DNA of 64,000 nt. Origin: Aquisphaera giovannonii. Its GTDB lineage: Bacteria; Planctomycetota; Planctomycetia; Isosphaerales; Isosphaeraceae. The stretch lies in contig NZ_CP042997.1 of assembly GCF_008087625.1 (NCBI RefSeq), forward strand, positions 930,001-994,000. The letters run 5' to 3'. Shown one piece after another: positions 8,922 to 17,319 of the stretch. Numbering within the stretch: position 1 is the stretch's first letter; every line of letters begins with the position of its first letter. The notes under the pieces were generated by a model. That model was not told where the DNA came from and did no database searches. It worked only from the letters and a program-made list of their open reading frames with translations. Position numbers and translations under genes: made by a program.

Positions 8922-9356
8922 TCAAGACGACAGCCCGGCCCGGATCGCCGCGGCGAGGCGGGCGGCGTCCTCGGGGGCGAGCCTGCCCTGGGGCCAGGGC
9001 CAGCGGATCGGGTCGCCCTGGAAGCGGGGGATGACGTGGTAGTGGACGTGGTCCACCGACTGGCCGGCGACGCGGCCGAGGTTGACGACCACGTTGGCGC
9101 CCTCGGCGTTCGTCGCCGCCTTCACCGCCCGGCAGAGGCGCGGGAGGAGCTCGCCGCAATGCGCGGCGAGGGCGTCGGGCAGGTCGGCCAGCTGGGCGTG
9201 ATGGGCCCGGGGGACGAGCAGCGTGTGCCCCGGGTTGAGCGGGAAGGCGTCCAGGAAGGCGACGGCCTCGTCGGTCTCCAGCACCCGCGTCGAGGGGATT
9301 TCCCCGTCGAGGAGCTTGCAGAAGATGCAGCCGGGGTCGGAGGTCGGCTCGGCCAT
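8922..9356 (-). CDS. HIT-family nucleotide hydrolase
   Basis: 144 aa, normal length for a histidine-triad protein. The C-terminal catalytic motif HVHYHV (in SVDHVHYHVIP) is the HxHxHx signature of nucleotidyl hydrolases/transferases that split nucleoside-phosphoramidates or dinucleoside polyphosphates. An N-terminal CIFCKLLDGEIPS segment supplies the usual metal-binding CxxC and the fold start. Cytoplasmic. It is the last non-ribosomal gene before the ribosomal cluster and has its own 5' gap. Confidence 0.92.
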   Translation of the reverse strand: MAEPTSDPGCIFCKLLDGEIPSTRVLETDEAVAFLDAFPLNPGHTLLVPRAHHAQLADLPDALAAHCGELLPRLCRAVKAATNAEGANVVVNLGRVAGQSVDHVHYHVIPRFQGDPIRWPWPQGRLAPEDAARLAAAIRAGLSS

Positions 9357-9469
9357 GGCGTTGCCTCGCGGAGGCTTGAAGACTTCGGCCCGCGGGCGCC
9401 GTCTCGTCCGCGGTTCTCCGCCTCATCCCAGGCCCGTCATCGGCCACGGACGGGGCGTCAGTCTCCGTC

Positions 9470-9492
9470 CCCTCCCCGCACCGTGGGGAGGG
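9470..9492. terminator. Perfect GC hairpin downstream of the ribosomal cluster
   Basis: CCCTCCCC, a 7-nt loop, then GGGGAGGG form a perfect 8-bp stem about 170 nt past the end of rplQ. There is no T-run on either side, so it is at best a weak or factor-aided terminator, and may instead be an intergenic repeat. The rest of the 305-nt gap (9357-9661) has no gene I can support. Confidence 0.3.
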
Positions 9493-9574
9493 TTCGGGAG
9501 AGGGGGCGGCACGAGCGGGGCAAGGCCATCGAGATGCGGAGACGGGAGCCTGGCCCGGCCGCCGGGGCGGTCGC

Positions 9575-9602
9575 GGTGCGTCCGCGCTGCGCTTGACGCA
9601 CC
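9575..9602. repeat. Solo copy of the GGTGCGTC...GACGCACC palindromic repeat
   Basis: Same hairpin (8-bp perfect arms, 12-nt loop) as the two ends of the element near 1.8-1.95 kb, here in single copy just past rplQ. It is followed by CCTACGAAA where the other copies have a T-rich stretch. In this place it could double as a transcription stop for the alpha operon. Confidence 0.6.
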
Positions 9603-9661
9603 CTACGAAACTCCCCCTCTTCTCCGTGCTCTCCGTGCCTCCGCGGTTCGTCCGTTCCCGC

Positions 9662-10072
9662 TCAGCTCGTGGTGACGACGGCGGGCTTGGCCGGGGCCTT
9701 GAGCTTGTCCTTCTCGCCGAGGAGGCTGATGACGGCCATGGGGGCCGCGTCGCCCTGGCGGACCTTGGCGAGCTTGTAGATGCGGGTGTATCCGCCGGAG
9801 CGGCCCTTGAAGGTGGGGCCGATCTCGTGGAAGAGCTTGTAGGTGACCTGCTTGCTGGTCAGCACGGACAGGCAGCGGCGGAAGTTGTTGAGGTTCCACC
9901 CCTCCTTGGCCAGCGTGATCAGCTTCTCGACGTAGGGCTGGACTTCCTTGGCCTTGGGGAGCGTCGTGCGGATCTTGCCGTGCTCGAGGACCGAGGTCGC
10001 CAGGTTGCGCAGGAGCATCCGGCGGTGCTCCGGGGATCGCTTGAACTTCCGGCCGGCTTTCTGGTGGCGCAT
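9662..10072 (-). CDS. rplQ: 50S ribosomal protein L17
   Basis: 136 aa. The N-terminus MRHQKAGRKFKRSPEHR and the following block LLRNLATSVLEHGKI are diagnostic for bL17. L17 lines the exit-tunnel region of the large subunit. It is the last gene of the alpha unit, 75 nt after rpoA, as in most bacteria. It has a short Ala/Lys/Pro-rich C-terminal tail beyond the core fold. Confidence 0.97.
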   Translation of the reverse strand: MRHQKAGRKFKRSPEHRRMLLRNLATSVLEHGKIRTTLPKAKEVQPYVEKLITLAKEGWNLNNFRRCLSVLTSKQVTYKLFHEIGPTFKGRSGGYTRIYKLAKVRQGDAAPMAVISLLGEKDKLKAPAKPAVVTTS

Positions 10073-10147
10073 GGTTCTCTCGTCAGTTCTCGTTTCGACT
10101 CATCGGATCGGGGCCCCGCCCTCCGGCGGGGCCGCGGCCAGCTCGCC

Positions 10148-11143
10148 TCAGCCCTTGGGCGGGACGTTCATGCCCAGGTCCAGGCCGATCTCGTGGAGCT
10201 TGGCGCGGACTTCCTTCAGGGTGGTCTCGCCGAAGTTGCGGACGTTCAGGAGCTGGTCCTCGGACCGGCTGACCAGGTGGCGGACGGTGGTGATGCCCTC
10301 GCTCTCCAGGCAGTTGGTGGCCCGGACGGAGAGCTCCAGCTCGGCCAGGCTCATGTCCAGCTTCCGCTCGAGCTCGGCGTCGATCGGGGCGTGCTGGCCG
10401 CCGTCGTGGCCGGAGGAGTCGGCCGAGATGCCCGGGCCCGGCTCGTTGTACTGGACGAACGGGTTGAGGTGCTTGCGGAGGATCTTGGCCGCCTCGACGA
10501 GCGCCATCTCGGGGCCGAGGACGCCGGTGGTCCAGATCCGCATGACGAGCTTCTCGTAGTTCGTGCGCTGGCCGACGCGGGTGTTCTGGACGTCGTATTC
10601 GACGCGCTGGACCGGGCTGAAGCTGGCGTCGACGGGGATCTCGCCGATCTCGATGTCCTCGGTGTGGCCCTCGGCGGCGGTCCGGTAGCCGCGGCCGTTC
10701 TCGACGGTCATGTCCATGTGGAACGCGACGTCGTCGGTGAGCGTGCAGAGGATGTGGTCGGGGTTGATGATCTCCACCGACTCGTCGTGGACGATGTCCG
10801 AGGCCGTGACGACGCCGCGGCGGTCGCGGTCGATGCGGATGGTCCGGCTGGTCTCGGAGTGGTTCTTGACGACCAGGAGCTTGACGTTGAGGACCAGGTC
10901 GGTGATGTCGTCGACCATGCCCGGGATCGACGAGAACTCGTGCTGGACGCCCTGGATCTTGATCTTGGTGATGGCCGACCCCTCGAGGCTGGAGAGGAGG
11001 ATCCGGCGCAGGCTGTTGCCGACGGTGTTCCCGAAGCCGCGTTCGAAGGGCTCGACGTGGAACTCGCCGAAGGTGTCGGTCAGGGTCTCGCGGTTGCAGA
11101 CGACGCGGCTGGGCAGCTCGAGGCCTCGCCAACGGATACGCAT
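10148..11143 (-). CDS. rpoA: RNA polymerase alpha subunit
   Basis: 331 aa from the ATG at 11143 ([14 protein letters not shown]), preceded by a GGGG-type site. The N-terminal assembly domain (about 1-235) contains [22 protein letters not shown], the dimerisation signature, and the C-terminal domain (about 260-325) holds [17 protein letters not shown] and [15 protein letters not shown], which bind UP elements and activators. The two are joined by an acidic, Gly-rich linker. It scaffolds RNA polymerase assembly. Its place between rpsD and rplQ is standard. Confidence 0.98.
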   Translation of the reverse strand: MRIRWRGLELPSRVVCNRETLTDTFGEFHVEPFERGFGNTVGNSLRRILLSSLEGSAITKIKIQGVQHEFSSIPGMVDDITDLVLNVKLLVVKNHSETSRTIRIDRDRRGVVTASDIVHDESVEIINPDHILCTLTDDVAFHMDMTVENGRGYRTAAEGHTEDIEIGEIPVDASFSPVQRVEYDVQNTRVGQRTNYEKLVMRIWTTGVLGPEMALVEAAKILRKHLNPFVQYNEPGPGISADSSGHDGGQHAPIDAELERKLDMSLAELELSVRATNCLESEGITTVRHLVSRSEDQLLNVRNFGETTLKEVRAKLHEIGLDLGMNVPPKG

Positions 11144-11306
11144 CAAAGTGTCCCCAAAAGGGCCGGTCGGTCGGTTCGGTCGGTGCGTGCCAGGCAGGAA
11201 CGGCAAGGGGCCGGAAACGGGGCCAGGCCGGGTCGGCCCGGTCGCGCGCCCCGGGCTCCCCGGCCCGCGGGCCCGGGCGGGTCGGTTCGGTCTCGTCGCC
11301 TTCGCC

Positions 11307-11933
11307 TCAGCGGCTCAGCAGCTCGACGATCAGCTGGGGCGTGACCGGGAGGCCGACGTCCTGGGTGGAGGGCAGCCGGGAGACGCGGCCCTCGGGGGGA
11401 TCGGAGCTGATGCGGTCGAGCCATTCGGGGACCGGCGGGGCGCCCTCGGCGACGTTGGTGGCGATCAGCTTGCGCGAGTGCTCGCGGTCCTTGATTGCGA
11501 TCTGGTCGCCCGGCTTGACCAGGTAGCTGGGGATGTCCAGCTTCCGGCCGTTGACCAGGATGTGGCCGTGGCGGATGGTCTGCCGCGCCTGGGGCCGGCT
11601 GACCGCGAAGCCCAGCCGGGTGACGACGTTGTCCAGCCGCCGCTCGAGCAGCGACATGAGGGCGTCGCCCGTGTTGCCGGCCTTGCGGTTGGCCTCGTAG
11701 AAGTACTTGCGGAACTGGCGCTCGAAGATGCCGTAGAACCGCTTGACCTTCTGCTTCTCGCGGAGGCGGATGGCGTATTCGCTCGACTTGCCCCGGCGAA
11801 ACTGATGCATGCCCGGCATCCCCTCGCGGCGATCGACGGCGCACTTCGGGGTATCGCACCGCGTGCCCTTGAGGAACAGTTTCGTCCCCTCGCGGCGGCA
11901 GAGCCGGCAGACCGGTCCCGTATGACGTCCCAT
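11307..11933 (-). CDS. rpsD: 30S ribosomal protein S4
   Basis: 208 aa, full length. It begins [16 protein letters not shown], with a CxxC pair of the zinc-binding S4 type, and carries the S4 RNA-binding domain ([29 protein letters not shown]). S4 nucleates 30S assembly on the 5' domain of 16S rRNA and is often the translational repressor of the alpha operon. The 163-nt gap to rpoA is wider than usual. Confidence 0.98.
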   Translation of the reverse strand: MGRHTGPVCRLCRREGTKLFLKGTRCDTPKCAVDRREGMPGMHQFRRGKSSEYAIRLREKQKVKRFYGIFERQFRKYFYEANRKAGNTGDALMSLLERRLDNVVTRLGFAVSRPQARQTIRHGHILVNGRKLDIPSYLVKPGDQIAIKDREHSRKLIATNVAEGAPPVPEWLDRISSDPPEGRVSRLPSTQDVGLPVTPQLIVELLSR

Positions 11934-12027
11934 GGTTAAATCCGCATTCCTCGGTCGTGTCGAAATCGATTCGTGTTCGCGTACGTCCTGCGTCCGCCGA
12001 TGCCGGCGGGGGCGATGCCGCTCGCGC

Positions 12028-12408
12028 TCAGACGCGGCGCTTCTTGGGGGGGCGGCAGCCGTTGTGCGGCAGCGGGGTGACGTCCTCGATGGCCTTGATC
12101 GACAGGCCGGAGGCCTGGATGGCCGTGATCGCGGACTCCCGCCCGGAGCCCGGGCCCTTGACCTTCACTTCCACTTCCTTGACGCCGTACTTCGTCGCGG
12201 TCGCCGCGGCCGTCTCGGCGGCGCGCTGGGCGGCGAACGGCGTGCTCTTGCGGCTCCCCTTGAAGCCGACGGTCCCGGACGAGGCCCAGCACAACGCATC
12301 GCCGTTGGGGTCGGTGATCGTGACCGTCGTGTTGTTGAACGTCGCCTTGATGTGCACGACCGCGCGGCTGACGTTGCGTCGCGTCTTCCTCTTCTTGGCC
12401 TTGGCCAC
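12028..12408 (-). CDS. rpsK: 30S ribosomal protein S11
   Basis: 126 aa, full length. Typical uS11 blocks are visible: [38 protein letters not shown] and the C-terminal [18 protein letters not shown]. It forms part of the 30S platform near the mRNA path. It lies between rpsM and rpsD as in the standard alpha operon, 94 nt upstream of rpsD. Confidence 0.98.
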   Translation of the reverse strand: MAKAKKRKTRRNVSRAVVHIKATFNNTTVTITDPNGDALCWASSGTVGFKGSRKSTPFAAQRAAETAAATATKYGVKEVEVKVKGPGSGRESAITAIQASGLSIKAIEDVTPLPHNGCRPPKKRRV

Positions 12409-12629
12409 GGCTCCGTTGCTCCTGAATCAGTCAATCGATCGATCGGTCGGTTGTTCGGGTCCAGTTTCCGCTTCAGCTTCTGCGAGGGGCGAGGCCGCGG
12501 GCCCCCGGCCCGAGGGTCGGCCGGTCCGGTCCGCACGGCGGCGGGGCGACGGGGCCGCCGCCGGGGCGGATCGAGGCCCGCGATCGCGACGCGGCCGGCG
12601 CCCTGGTCGGCCGGGCCGCCGGGATCGGC

Positions 12630-13013
12630 TCAGCGCATCTCCTTGACGCCCTTCTTGCCGGCGACGGTCTTCCGCGGGCCCTTGCGGGTGCGGGCGTTGG
12701 TCCGGGTCCGCTGGCCCCGCACCGGCAGGCCCTTGCGGTGACGCAGGCCGCGGTAGCAGCCGATCTCGCGGAGCCGGCCGATGTTCTGCTGGATCTGGCG
12801 GCGGAGCTGGCCCTCCACCGTGTATTCGTTGTCCAGGAGCGCCGCGAGCTTCGCCAGATCGTCTTCGGTCAGGTCGCGCGCCGGCTTGGCCGGATCGATG
12901 CCCGACCGCTCGCACAACTGCTGGGCCAGGAACGGACCGATCCCGTAGATGTAGCGCAAGGAAATCTCCGTGCGCTTGTCGTTCGGAATATCGACACCGA
13001 GGATACGAGGCAT
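12630..13013 (-). CDS. rpsM: 30S ribosomal protein S13
   Basis: 127 aa from the ATG at 13013 ([17 protein letters not shown]). The family signature [20 protein letters not shown] is near the C-terminus. S13 sits in the 30S head and contacts the P-site tRNA and the L5 bridge. A 213-nt spacer separates it from rpmJ upstream and 221 nt from rpsK downstream, both unusually wide. Confidence 0.97.
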   Translation of the reverse strand: MPRILGVDIPNDKRTEISLRYIYGIGPFLAQQLCERSGIDPAKPARDLTEDDLAKLAALLDNEYTVEGQLRRQIQQNIGRLREIGCYRGLRHRKGLPVRGQRTRTNARTRKGPRKTVAGKKGVKEMR

Positions 13014-13226
13014 CCGCTGAGGTCTCCGTCGATCGGTCCCCGGGAGGACCGGCTCGCCCTTCGTCTGTACTGGAAAAAATCCAACGCCCTGGGCCCGGTG
13101 CTCTCGGGCTCCGGCCATCCGAGGCCGGATCGGGCCGCCGCGTGTCACGTCCTCTTGATTCGTCGGGGGCCGTCGTCCTCGCATCGCCGCCGAGGGCGCC
13201 GGCCGGGCCGGGGCGTTCCGCCCCGA

Positions 13227-13340
13227 TCAGCCCTGCTTCTGCTTGTGCCGGGGATTGCTGCAGATGACGTAGACCTTCCCCTCGCGGCGGACGATCTTGC
13301 AGTGCTCGCAAATCCGCTTGACGCTCGATCGCACTTTCAT
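13227..13340 (-). CDS. rpmJ: 50S ribosomal protein L36
   Basis: 37 aa, exactly the normal length. [21 protein letters not shown] with the C-x2-C ... C ... H zinc pattern (CEHC, CSNPRH) is diagnostic of zinc-binding bL36. It is the first gene of the alpha unit here and lies downstream of a good promoter. In many bacteria infA precedes it; infA is not in this position or elsewhere in the window. Confidence 0.95.
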   Translation of the reverse strand: MKVRSSVKRICEHCKIVRREGKVYVICSNPRHKQKQG

Positions 13341-13616
13341 CGCTGACAACTTTCCTGAATCGCCTTGCCCGCCCCGCCCCATCGACGGCCGGCCCGCCTT
13401 CCCCCCCATCCGACACCCCGCTCCCCGAGATCCTCACGACCTGGGGGCGGCGCGGGCCGCGCCGGCCGGTTCGGGGTGACACAGGCCCGACACCCCGCGG
13501 CAACGCCGCGATGATGGCCGGGAGCCGTAAATCCGTTGACGTTATGCCCCGGCACAAGGGCCGGAGAAGACCGAGGGGGGTGATGAGGCTTCGTCACATC
13601 CCGGGCCGAATAGGAC
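13341..13616 (-). other. Long 5' leader of the rpmJ-rplQ operon
   Basis: About 270 nt between the predicted start point and the rpmJ start codon, with no credible coding frame. It is much longer than needed for a ribosome-binding site, so a regulatory RNA structure (for example an S4- or S13-binding leader) could lie here. I could not fold it. Confidence 0.4.
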
Positions 13617-13645
13617 AATATAACCAGCACTTTGCGTGCTCGCAA
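13617..13645 (-). promoter_or_regulatory. Sigma-70-like promoter of the rpmJ operon
   Basis: On the minus strand TTGCGA (13640-13645) and TATATT (13617-13622) are separated by exactly 17 nt. It points at rpmJ and lies between it and the inserted hypothetical genes, explaining how the alpha-operon genes stay expressed despite being cut off from secY-map. Confidence 0.65.
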
Positions 13646-13720
13646 GAGCGCGAAAGGGCGGAAAGTTCGTTTTATCCCGACGATGAGGGCCCCGGATGCC
13701 GCCGATCCAGCTCCATCCGC

Positions 13721-14131
13721 TTACGCCCCTTCCTCAGCCTCCCAGGTCTCTCCGACTGGATCGTTGATTGATTGCTCATCGACGAGGCCAGGCCCGTTCG
13801 TCGCGTCCTCCCCCTCGACCCCGAGTCGGCCGGCCTTCAGGGACACGCCGACGAAGATCAGGACGAGGGCGACCGCGAGGCGTCCGAGCCAGGAGCGGAA
13901 GGCCCCGTGATTGTCCTCGCCGAGCCTTGCGACGCCGAGGTACGCGCCGGCGAGCGAGCACATCCCCCCGAGGACGAGGATCCACCCGAGCACCTGCTTC
14001 GCCGCCGGGGGATAGATCATGCGGACCTTCGCCGGGTCGAACGCCCGGCGGCAGCCGTCGCAAGTGACGGCCCGGCGGTGCTGCGGGCTCGGGAGGCGCC
14101 TGCCGCAATATGGGCATGTGATCCAGGCCAT
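13721..14131 (-). CDS. Small zinc-ribbon membrane protein, function unknown
   Basis: 136 aa from the ATG at 14131. Residues 1-30 form a zinc ribbon with CPYC and CDGC pairs (MAWITCPYCGRRLP, VTCDGCRRAF). Two membrane segments follow, about 48-70 (VLGWILVLGGMCSLAGAYLGV) and 85-105 (LGRLAVALVLIFVGVSLKAG). The C-terminal tail is acidic. This zinc-ribbon plus two-helix layout is common in planctomycete proteins of unknown role. It lies in the insertion between map and rpmJ. Confidence 0.6.
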   Translation of the reverse strand: MAWITCPYCGRRLPSPQHRRAVTCDGCRRAFDPAKVRMIYPPAAKQVLGWILVLGGMCSLAGAYLGVARLGEDNHGAFRSWLGRLAVALVLIFVGVSLKAGRLGVEGEDATNGPGLVDEQSINDPVGETWEAEEGA

Positions 14132-14360
14132 CGTGCAGGTCCATTCACGAATTCCACGCCGCCCGGTCGTCCCGCCGGGCACCGGCCGCTGCAACGAGGT
14201 CGGCCGTCGGGGCGTCGTGCAGCGGAACGGGCGCAAGGGGTACACGTCCGCGCCAGGACGGGATTCTATCGACCGGCCGAACATGCGTCGATGTCCCGCG
14301 ACGCCATGGCGGTCGGACCGTGGGGGAGGCACGAGGCCGAGGCCGGTGCGCGTCCCGGGG

Positions 14361-15188
14361 TCAGTCGAACGGCGTGCGGCCGGCGAGTGCCGGCGACCGC
14401 CTCGCGTCGTTGAGCGCCAGGGCGAGGCCCGCCCGGGGGCTCAGGCCGCGAGGGGTGAAGCCCAGGGTCCGGGCGGCCTCGTCGCCGAAGAGGCATTCGA
14501 CGGCGGTCCGCATGTCGGCGGCGTCGAGGAACGGGGCGATCGCCTCGCGGGTGTAGGCCAGGTCGTCCGCGTCCAGGACCGGCGCCTCGCATCCGGCGGC
14601 GGCCAGGACGTGACCCTCCTGCGCCAGCCGGTCGCGCAGCGTCATCGCGGGCCCGTGGCGATGAAGGTAGGCCAGGCGATGGATGGTCGCCAGGACCGAC
14701 TCCCGGACGGCGCGGACGGAGGCCGGCTCGCTGCTCCAGAGGGGGCACGAGAGCCAGGAGTGCTTCGCCCGGCGCGGGAGGTCCGGGGCGATCGGCGAGA
14801 CCCGATCCGCGCGGGGCCTCCCGGCGTCGTCCCGATGCCCGAAGCGATCCGTGAACTCGAAGGCGAAGCGATTGGTCCAGCCCCCCATCAAGTCGTCGGC
14901 GATGACCAGGCCGAGCTTGCAGGAGCCCGGGATCTCCGCGACCGTGGGGACCGCCTCGGCCACGGCCTCCGCCGCGATCCGGTCCGCGTCCAGGGCCAGC
15001 AGGTCGTCGAGCAGCGCGGTCACGTGGTCGCGGCCCATCGGGTTCATCGCGACCAGCGGCAGCCGTGCCCCGTCGGCGCCGCCTTCGTTGAGGATGGTCC
15101 GGATGTACGCGGAGAACCGGGGACGACCGCGCGGGAGGTCGTGGAGCTCTCGCTGGATCCTCAGGAGCGGGACATGGTCGATCTGCAC
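14361..15188 (-). CDS. Conserved-looking hypothetical protein
   Basis: 275 aa from a GTG at 15188 that has GGGGGAG 6-7 nt upstream; upstream extension gives Arg/Ser/Pro-rich sequence and is rejected. No signal peptide or membrane segment. Notable stretches: LVIADDLMGGWTNRFAFEFT, HSWLSCPLWSSEPASVRAV and a helical AVRESVLATIHRLAYLHRH. I do not recognise the family. It follows another unknown soluble protein (15301-15981) on the same strand, 112 nt apart, so the two may be co-transcribed and work together. Confidence 0.6.
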   Translation of the reverse strand: MQIDHVPLLRIQRELHDLPRGRPRFSAYIRTILNEGGADGARLPLVAMNPMGRDHVTALLDDLLALDADRIAAEAVAEAVPTVAEIPGSCKLGLVIADDLMGGWTNRFAFEFTDRFGHRDDAGRPRADRVSPIAPDLPRRAKHSWLSCPLWSSEPASVRAVRESVLATIHRLAYLHRHGPAMTLRDRLAQEGHVLAAAGCEAPVLDADDLAYTREAIAPFLDAADMRTAVECLFGDEAARTLGFTPRGLSPRAGLALALNDARRSPALAGRTPFD

Positions 15189-15300
15189 GGTCGGCTCCCC
15201 CCGGCGTCCCGTCTCGCCCCACGCGGGCCTCACCGATGGCGGACAGCGCGGGTCGGAGGCGGGTTCGCCTCGGATGTCGAGGCAGTCCGCTCCGTACGCC

Positions 15301-15981
15301 TCAGCGTCCGCGTCCCGGGCCGCCGGGCCCGCGCGAGAGGCCCCGCTGCGTTTCCGGCCCCGCCCGGTCCGGGCAGATGGACCTTCCGTGGGGCGTGAAG
15401 ACGAGCCCCAGGGAGAAATGGTCGGCCGGGATGCGGACGTCCCGGAGCAGGCAGTCCCGCTCGAGTTCGCCCGCGGAGGCACCGTCGAAGTCGAAGTAGA
15501 GCCACCGGGAGCCGTCGGCCGGCACGTAGGCGAAGACCCAGCCGACCCTCAGGCTGGGCGGGCCGAAGCGCGCGATCACGTCTCCGGCCGTCCAGTCCCG
15601 GTCGCGGCAGACCACGGGCAGGCCGAGCCGCATCCGCCCGAAGTCGGCGTCCGGCACCGTCGAGCCCATCGTCAGGTATCCGAGCCGGTGGGCCACGGCG
15701 GCGTACACCGAGGCCACCTCATCGCCGTACGAATTCCGGCTATCGACGTACTGGAGGAAGCTGCCCCTGACGGCCATCGAGCTGAACTGCCCCCGGGCCA
15801 CCAGGTCGTCCATGGCCGCCTTGAGGTCGCCTTCGCGCTCGTCGATGAACGTGAGGTCCCTGAGCAGCGTCTGCATCACCAGCTCGACGCCGAAGTCCGT
15901 CCCCCCGAACAGCCCCGGGCGCTGGACGGCCTGTCGGAGCGTATCGAGCAGGCGGTCGCGGACCTGGTGGATGGTCCTCAT
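15301..15981 (-). CDS. Hypothetical protein
   Basis: 226 aa, soluble, start ATG at 15981. The core has balanced composition with protein-like blocks (TDFGVELVMQTLLRDLTFIDE, RLGLPVVCRDRDWTAGDVIARFG, SRWLYFDFDGA); the last 20 residues are Gly/Arg/Pro-rich and may lie past the true domain. I do not recognise it. It begins 12 nt after the stop of the frameshifted small gene and precedes another unknown gene. Confidence 0.5.
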   Translation of the reverse strand: MRTIHQVRDRLLDTLRQAVQRPGLFGGTDFGVELVMQTLLRDLTFIDEREGDLKAAMDDLVARGQFSSMAVRGSFLQYVDSRNSYGDEVASVYAAVAHRLGYLTMGSTVPDADFGRMRLGLPVVCRDRDWTAGDVIARFGPPSLRVGWVFAYVPADGSRWLYFDFDGASAGELERDCLLRDVRIPADHFSLGLVFTPHGRSICPDRAGPETQRGLSRGPGGPGRGR

Positions 15982-15992
15982 GCGAGGAATTC

Positions 15993-16200
15993 CTACTCTC
16001 CTGCGGCGACGATCACCTCATCGGCTGGCGAGGATTCCGGGCGATCCTCGTTTCGATTGATGAGGCGGTCTCGATGCCGCTCTTGCAGTTGCATCAGGAA
16101 GGCCACGAGCTGTGCGGGATCGTGGTCGAACCCGGGCGGAGATGCTCCGACGGATTTCGCGGATCTCATCGATCACGGGATCCGTTCGCCTCTCCGTCAT
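15993..16200 (-). pseudogene. Frameshifted small protein gene
   Basis: The ATG at 16200 opens MTERRTDPVIDEIREIRRSISAR, then the frame turns into Arg/Pro-rich sequence. Shifting by one base at the CCCGGG at 16131-16136 restores a clean continuation, FDHDPAQLVAFLMQLQERH...DEVIVAAGE, ending at a TAG at 15993-15995. Together the two halves form a 68-residue protein of the kind seen in many copies in planctomycete genomes, often next to toxin-antitoxin genes (recalled, not checked). One extra G in the run explains the break; it may be a true mutation or a sequencing error. Confidence 0.6.
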
Positions 16201-16235
16201 CGTATCCTCCGTAGGAGACGAGCCACATCGGTCCG

Positions 16236-16535
16236 TTAAGGAAGTCTTTCTCTCCATTTGGCCGGATCGCGCGAAGTGTGGAGAACACCATAGATCGTGA
16301 CAGCATTACGAGCGTATTCGTAGAAGACCGCGTAAGGGAACTTCCGCACGAGGGCCCGCCGGAAATCCCCATGGAACGGGGCGTACGATTCGGGCAGCCG
16401 GAGGATCGACTGGATGCAGGCGTCAACCCGAACCAGGAAATCCTCGCCTCGCCCCATCGTCCGGGCCTCGTACCAGTCGTAAGCCTCCTGGAGATCCGTT
16501 GTCGCTTCGGGCGAGAAGATCAACTCAACGGCCAT
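16236..16535 (-). CDS. RelE/ParE-family toxin
   Basis: 99 aa, typical size. Hallmarks of the ParE/RelE fold are present: an N-terminal FSPEATTDLQEAYDWYEAR helix pair, a middle block SILRLPESYAPFHGDFRRALVRKFPYAVFYEY, and the final beta-strand VTIYGVLHTSRDPAKW. Such toxins cut mRNA on ribosomes or poison gyrase. The start overlaps the last 11 nt of the antitoxin gene, the usual translational coupling of a type II pair. Confidence 0.88.
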   Translation of the reverse strand: MAVELIFSPEATTDLQEAYDWYEARTMGRGEDFLVRVDACIQSILRLPESYAPFHGDFRRALVRKFPYAVFYEYARNAVTIYGVLHTSRDPAKWRERLP

Positions 16536-16749
16536 GGCGGTTGCGGATCCTCTGCTTGACCTGCTCCCACGTCACGCCCGATGCCGGATTGTTAAGGAGG
16601 TTGAGCTTGCGACGCTCCAACTCCTGGACCTGCCAGTCGTGGATCGGAACGTCCTCGGGATTCGCCGCCAAGTCGTCCCAGAGATCTTCGACGAGTTGCA
16701 GCTTCTCCGATGGCGTGAGGTCGAAGACGGATGCGATGGCCGGGTTCAT
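16525..16749 (-). CDS. Type II antitoxin, addiction-module component family
   Basis: 74 aa from the ATG at 16749 with a strong GAGGAGG site just upstream. The sequence LTPSEKLQLVEDLWDDLAANPEDVP is typical of the short unstable antitoxins (PF09720-like) that pair with RelE/ParE toxins, followed by a charged toxin-binding helix (VQELERRKLNLLNNP). It overlaps the toxin start by 11 nt and probably autoregulates the pair. Confidence 0.88.
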   Translation of the reverse strand: MNPAIASVFDLTPSEKLQLVEDLWDDLAANPEDVPIHDWQVQELERRKLNLLNNPASGVTWEQVKQRIRNRHGR

Positions 16750-16958
16750 GTTTCCTCCTCTTCCACATCCACCAGGGCTCGGATTCGCCGGCACCGACTC
16801 CCAGGGCGCGACCGGCGATGGTCTCATCCTAGTCGATAAGTTCAGAGACAGCACGCGACGTGGCCGATTCGTCGCGAGCCGATCCCGAAACGGTCGTATT
16901 GCGGCGTCGTCGCCCGCGAAGATGGTATACGACCGTCAGGACCGGGCTCGTCTTCGAG

Positions 16959-17216
16959 TCACGGGTCGTTCTCCGGCCCCGGGGAGAGGCGGATGAGCTC
17001 CCAGTCTCGTAGGCGGGCCAATGTGCGACAGATCGTTGCCAGACTGACCGCCATGCCGAAGTGACGAACGAGATGCGATTGAACGGCCCGCGGGGAGACG
17101 GGTGGTGGGAAGGCGAACGCGACCTGCGCGACGGCTCCCTGAATACTTGTCAGGCGATAGCCCTCGAGGGCCAGCAGCACCCGAAACTTGCCCAGCTCGT
17201 TCTCGAACATGGGCAT
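16959..17216 (-). CDS. Small winged-helix-like hypothetical protein
   Basis: 85 aa. The sequence looks like a winged helix (AVQSHLVRHFGMAVSLATICRTLARLRDWELIRL), the kind of DNA-binding domain found in small regulators, but no family is recognised. It lies alone between the antitoxin gene and map. A GGAG site lies 8 nt before ATGCCCATG. It might be a remnant of a longer regulator. Confidence 0.4.
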   Translation of the reverse strand: MPMFENELGKFRVLLALEGYRLTSIQGAVAQVAFAFPPPVSPRAVQSHLVRHFGMAVSLATICRTLARLRDWELIRLSPGPENDP

Positions 17217-17319
17217 CTCACCGGCTCCGGAGGACCGGCCTTCGGACGGAAATTCTGTCGACTTGACGCCGGCGTAGGCGGCTCTTGAACATCTGTCCCG
17301 CTCACGTCGGGAGAGCCCC

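Noticed and set aside
13341-13720. Search for infA near rpmJ
   Set aside because: No frame with the IF-1 pattern is present on either strand in this gap or next to map.
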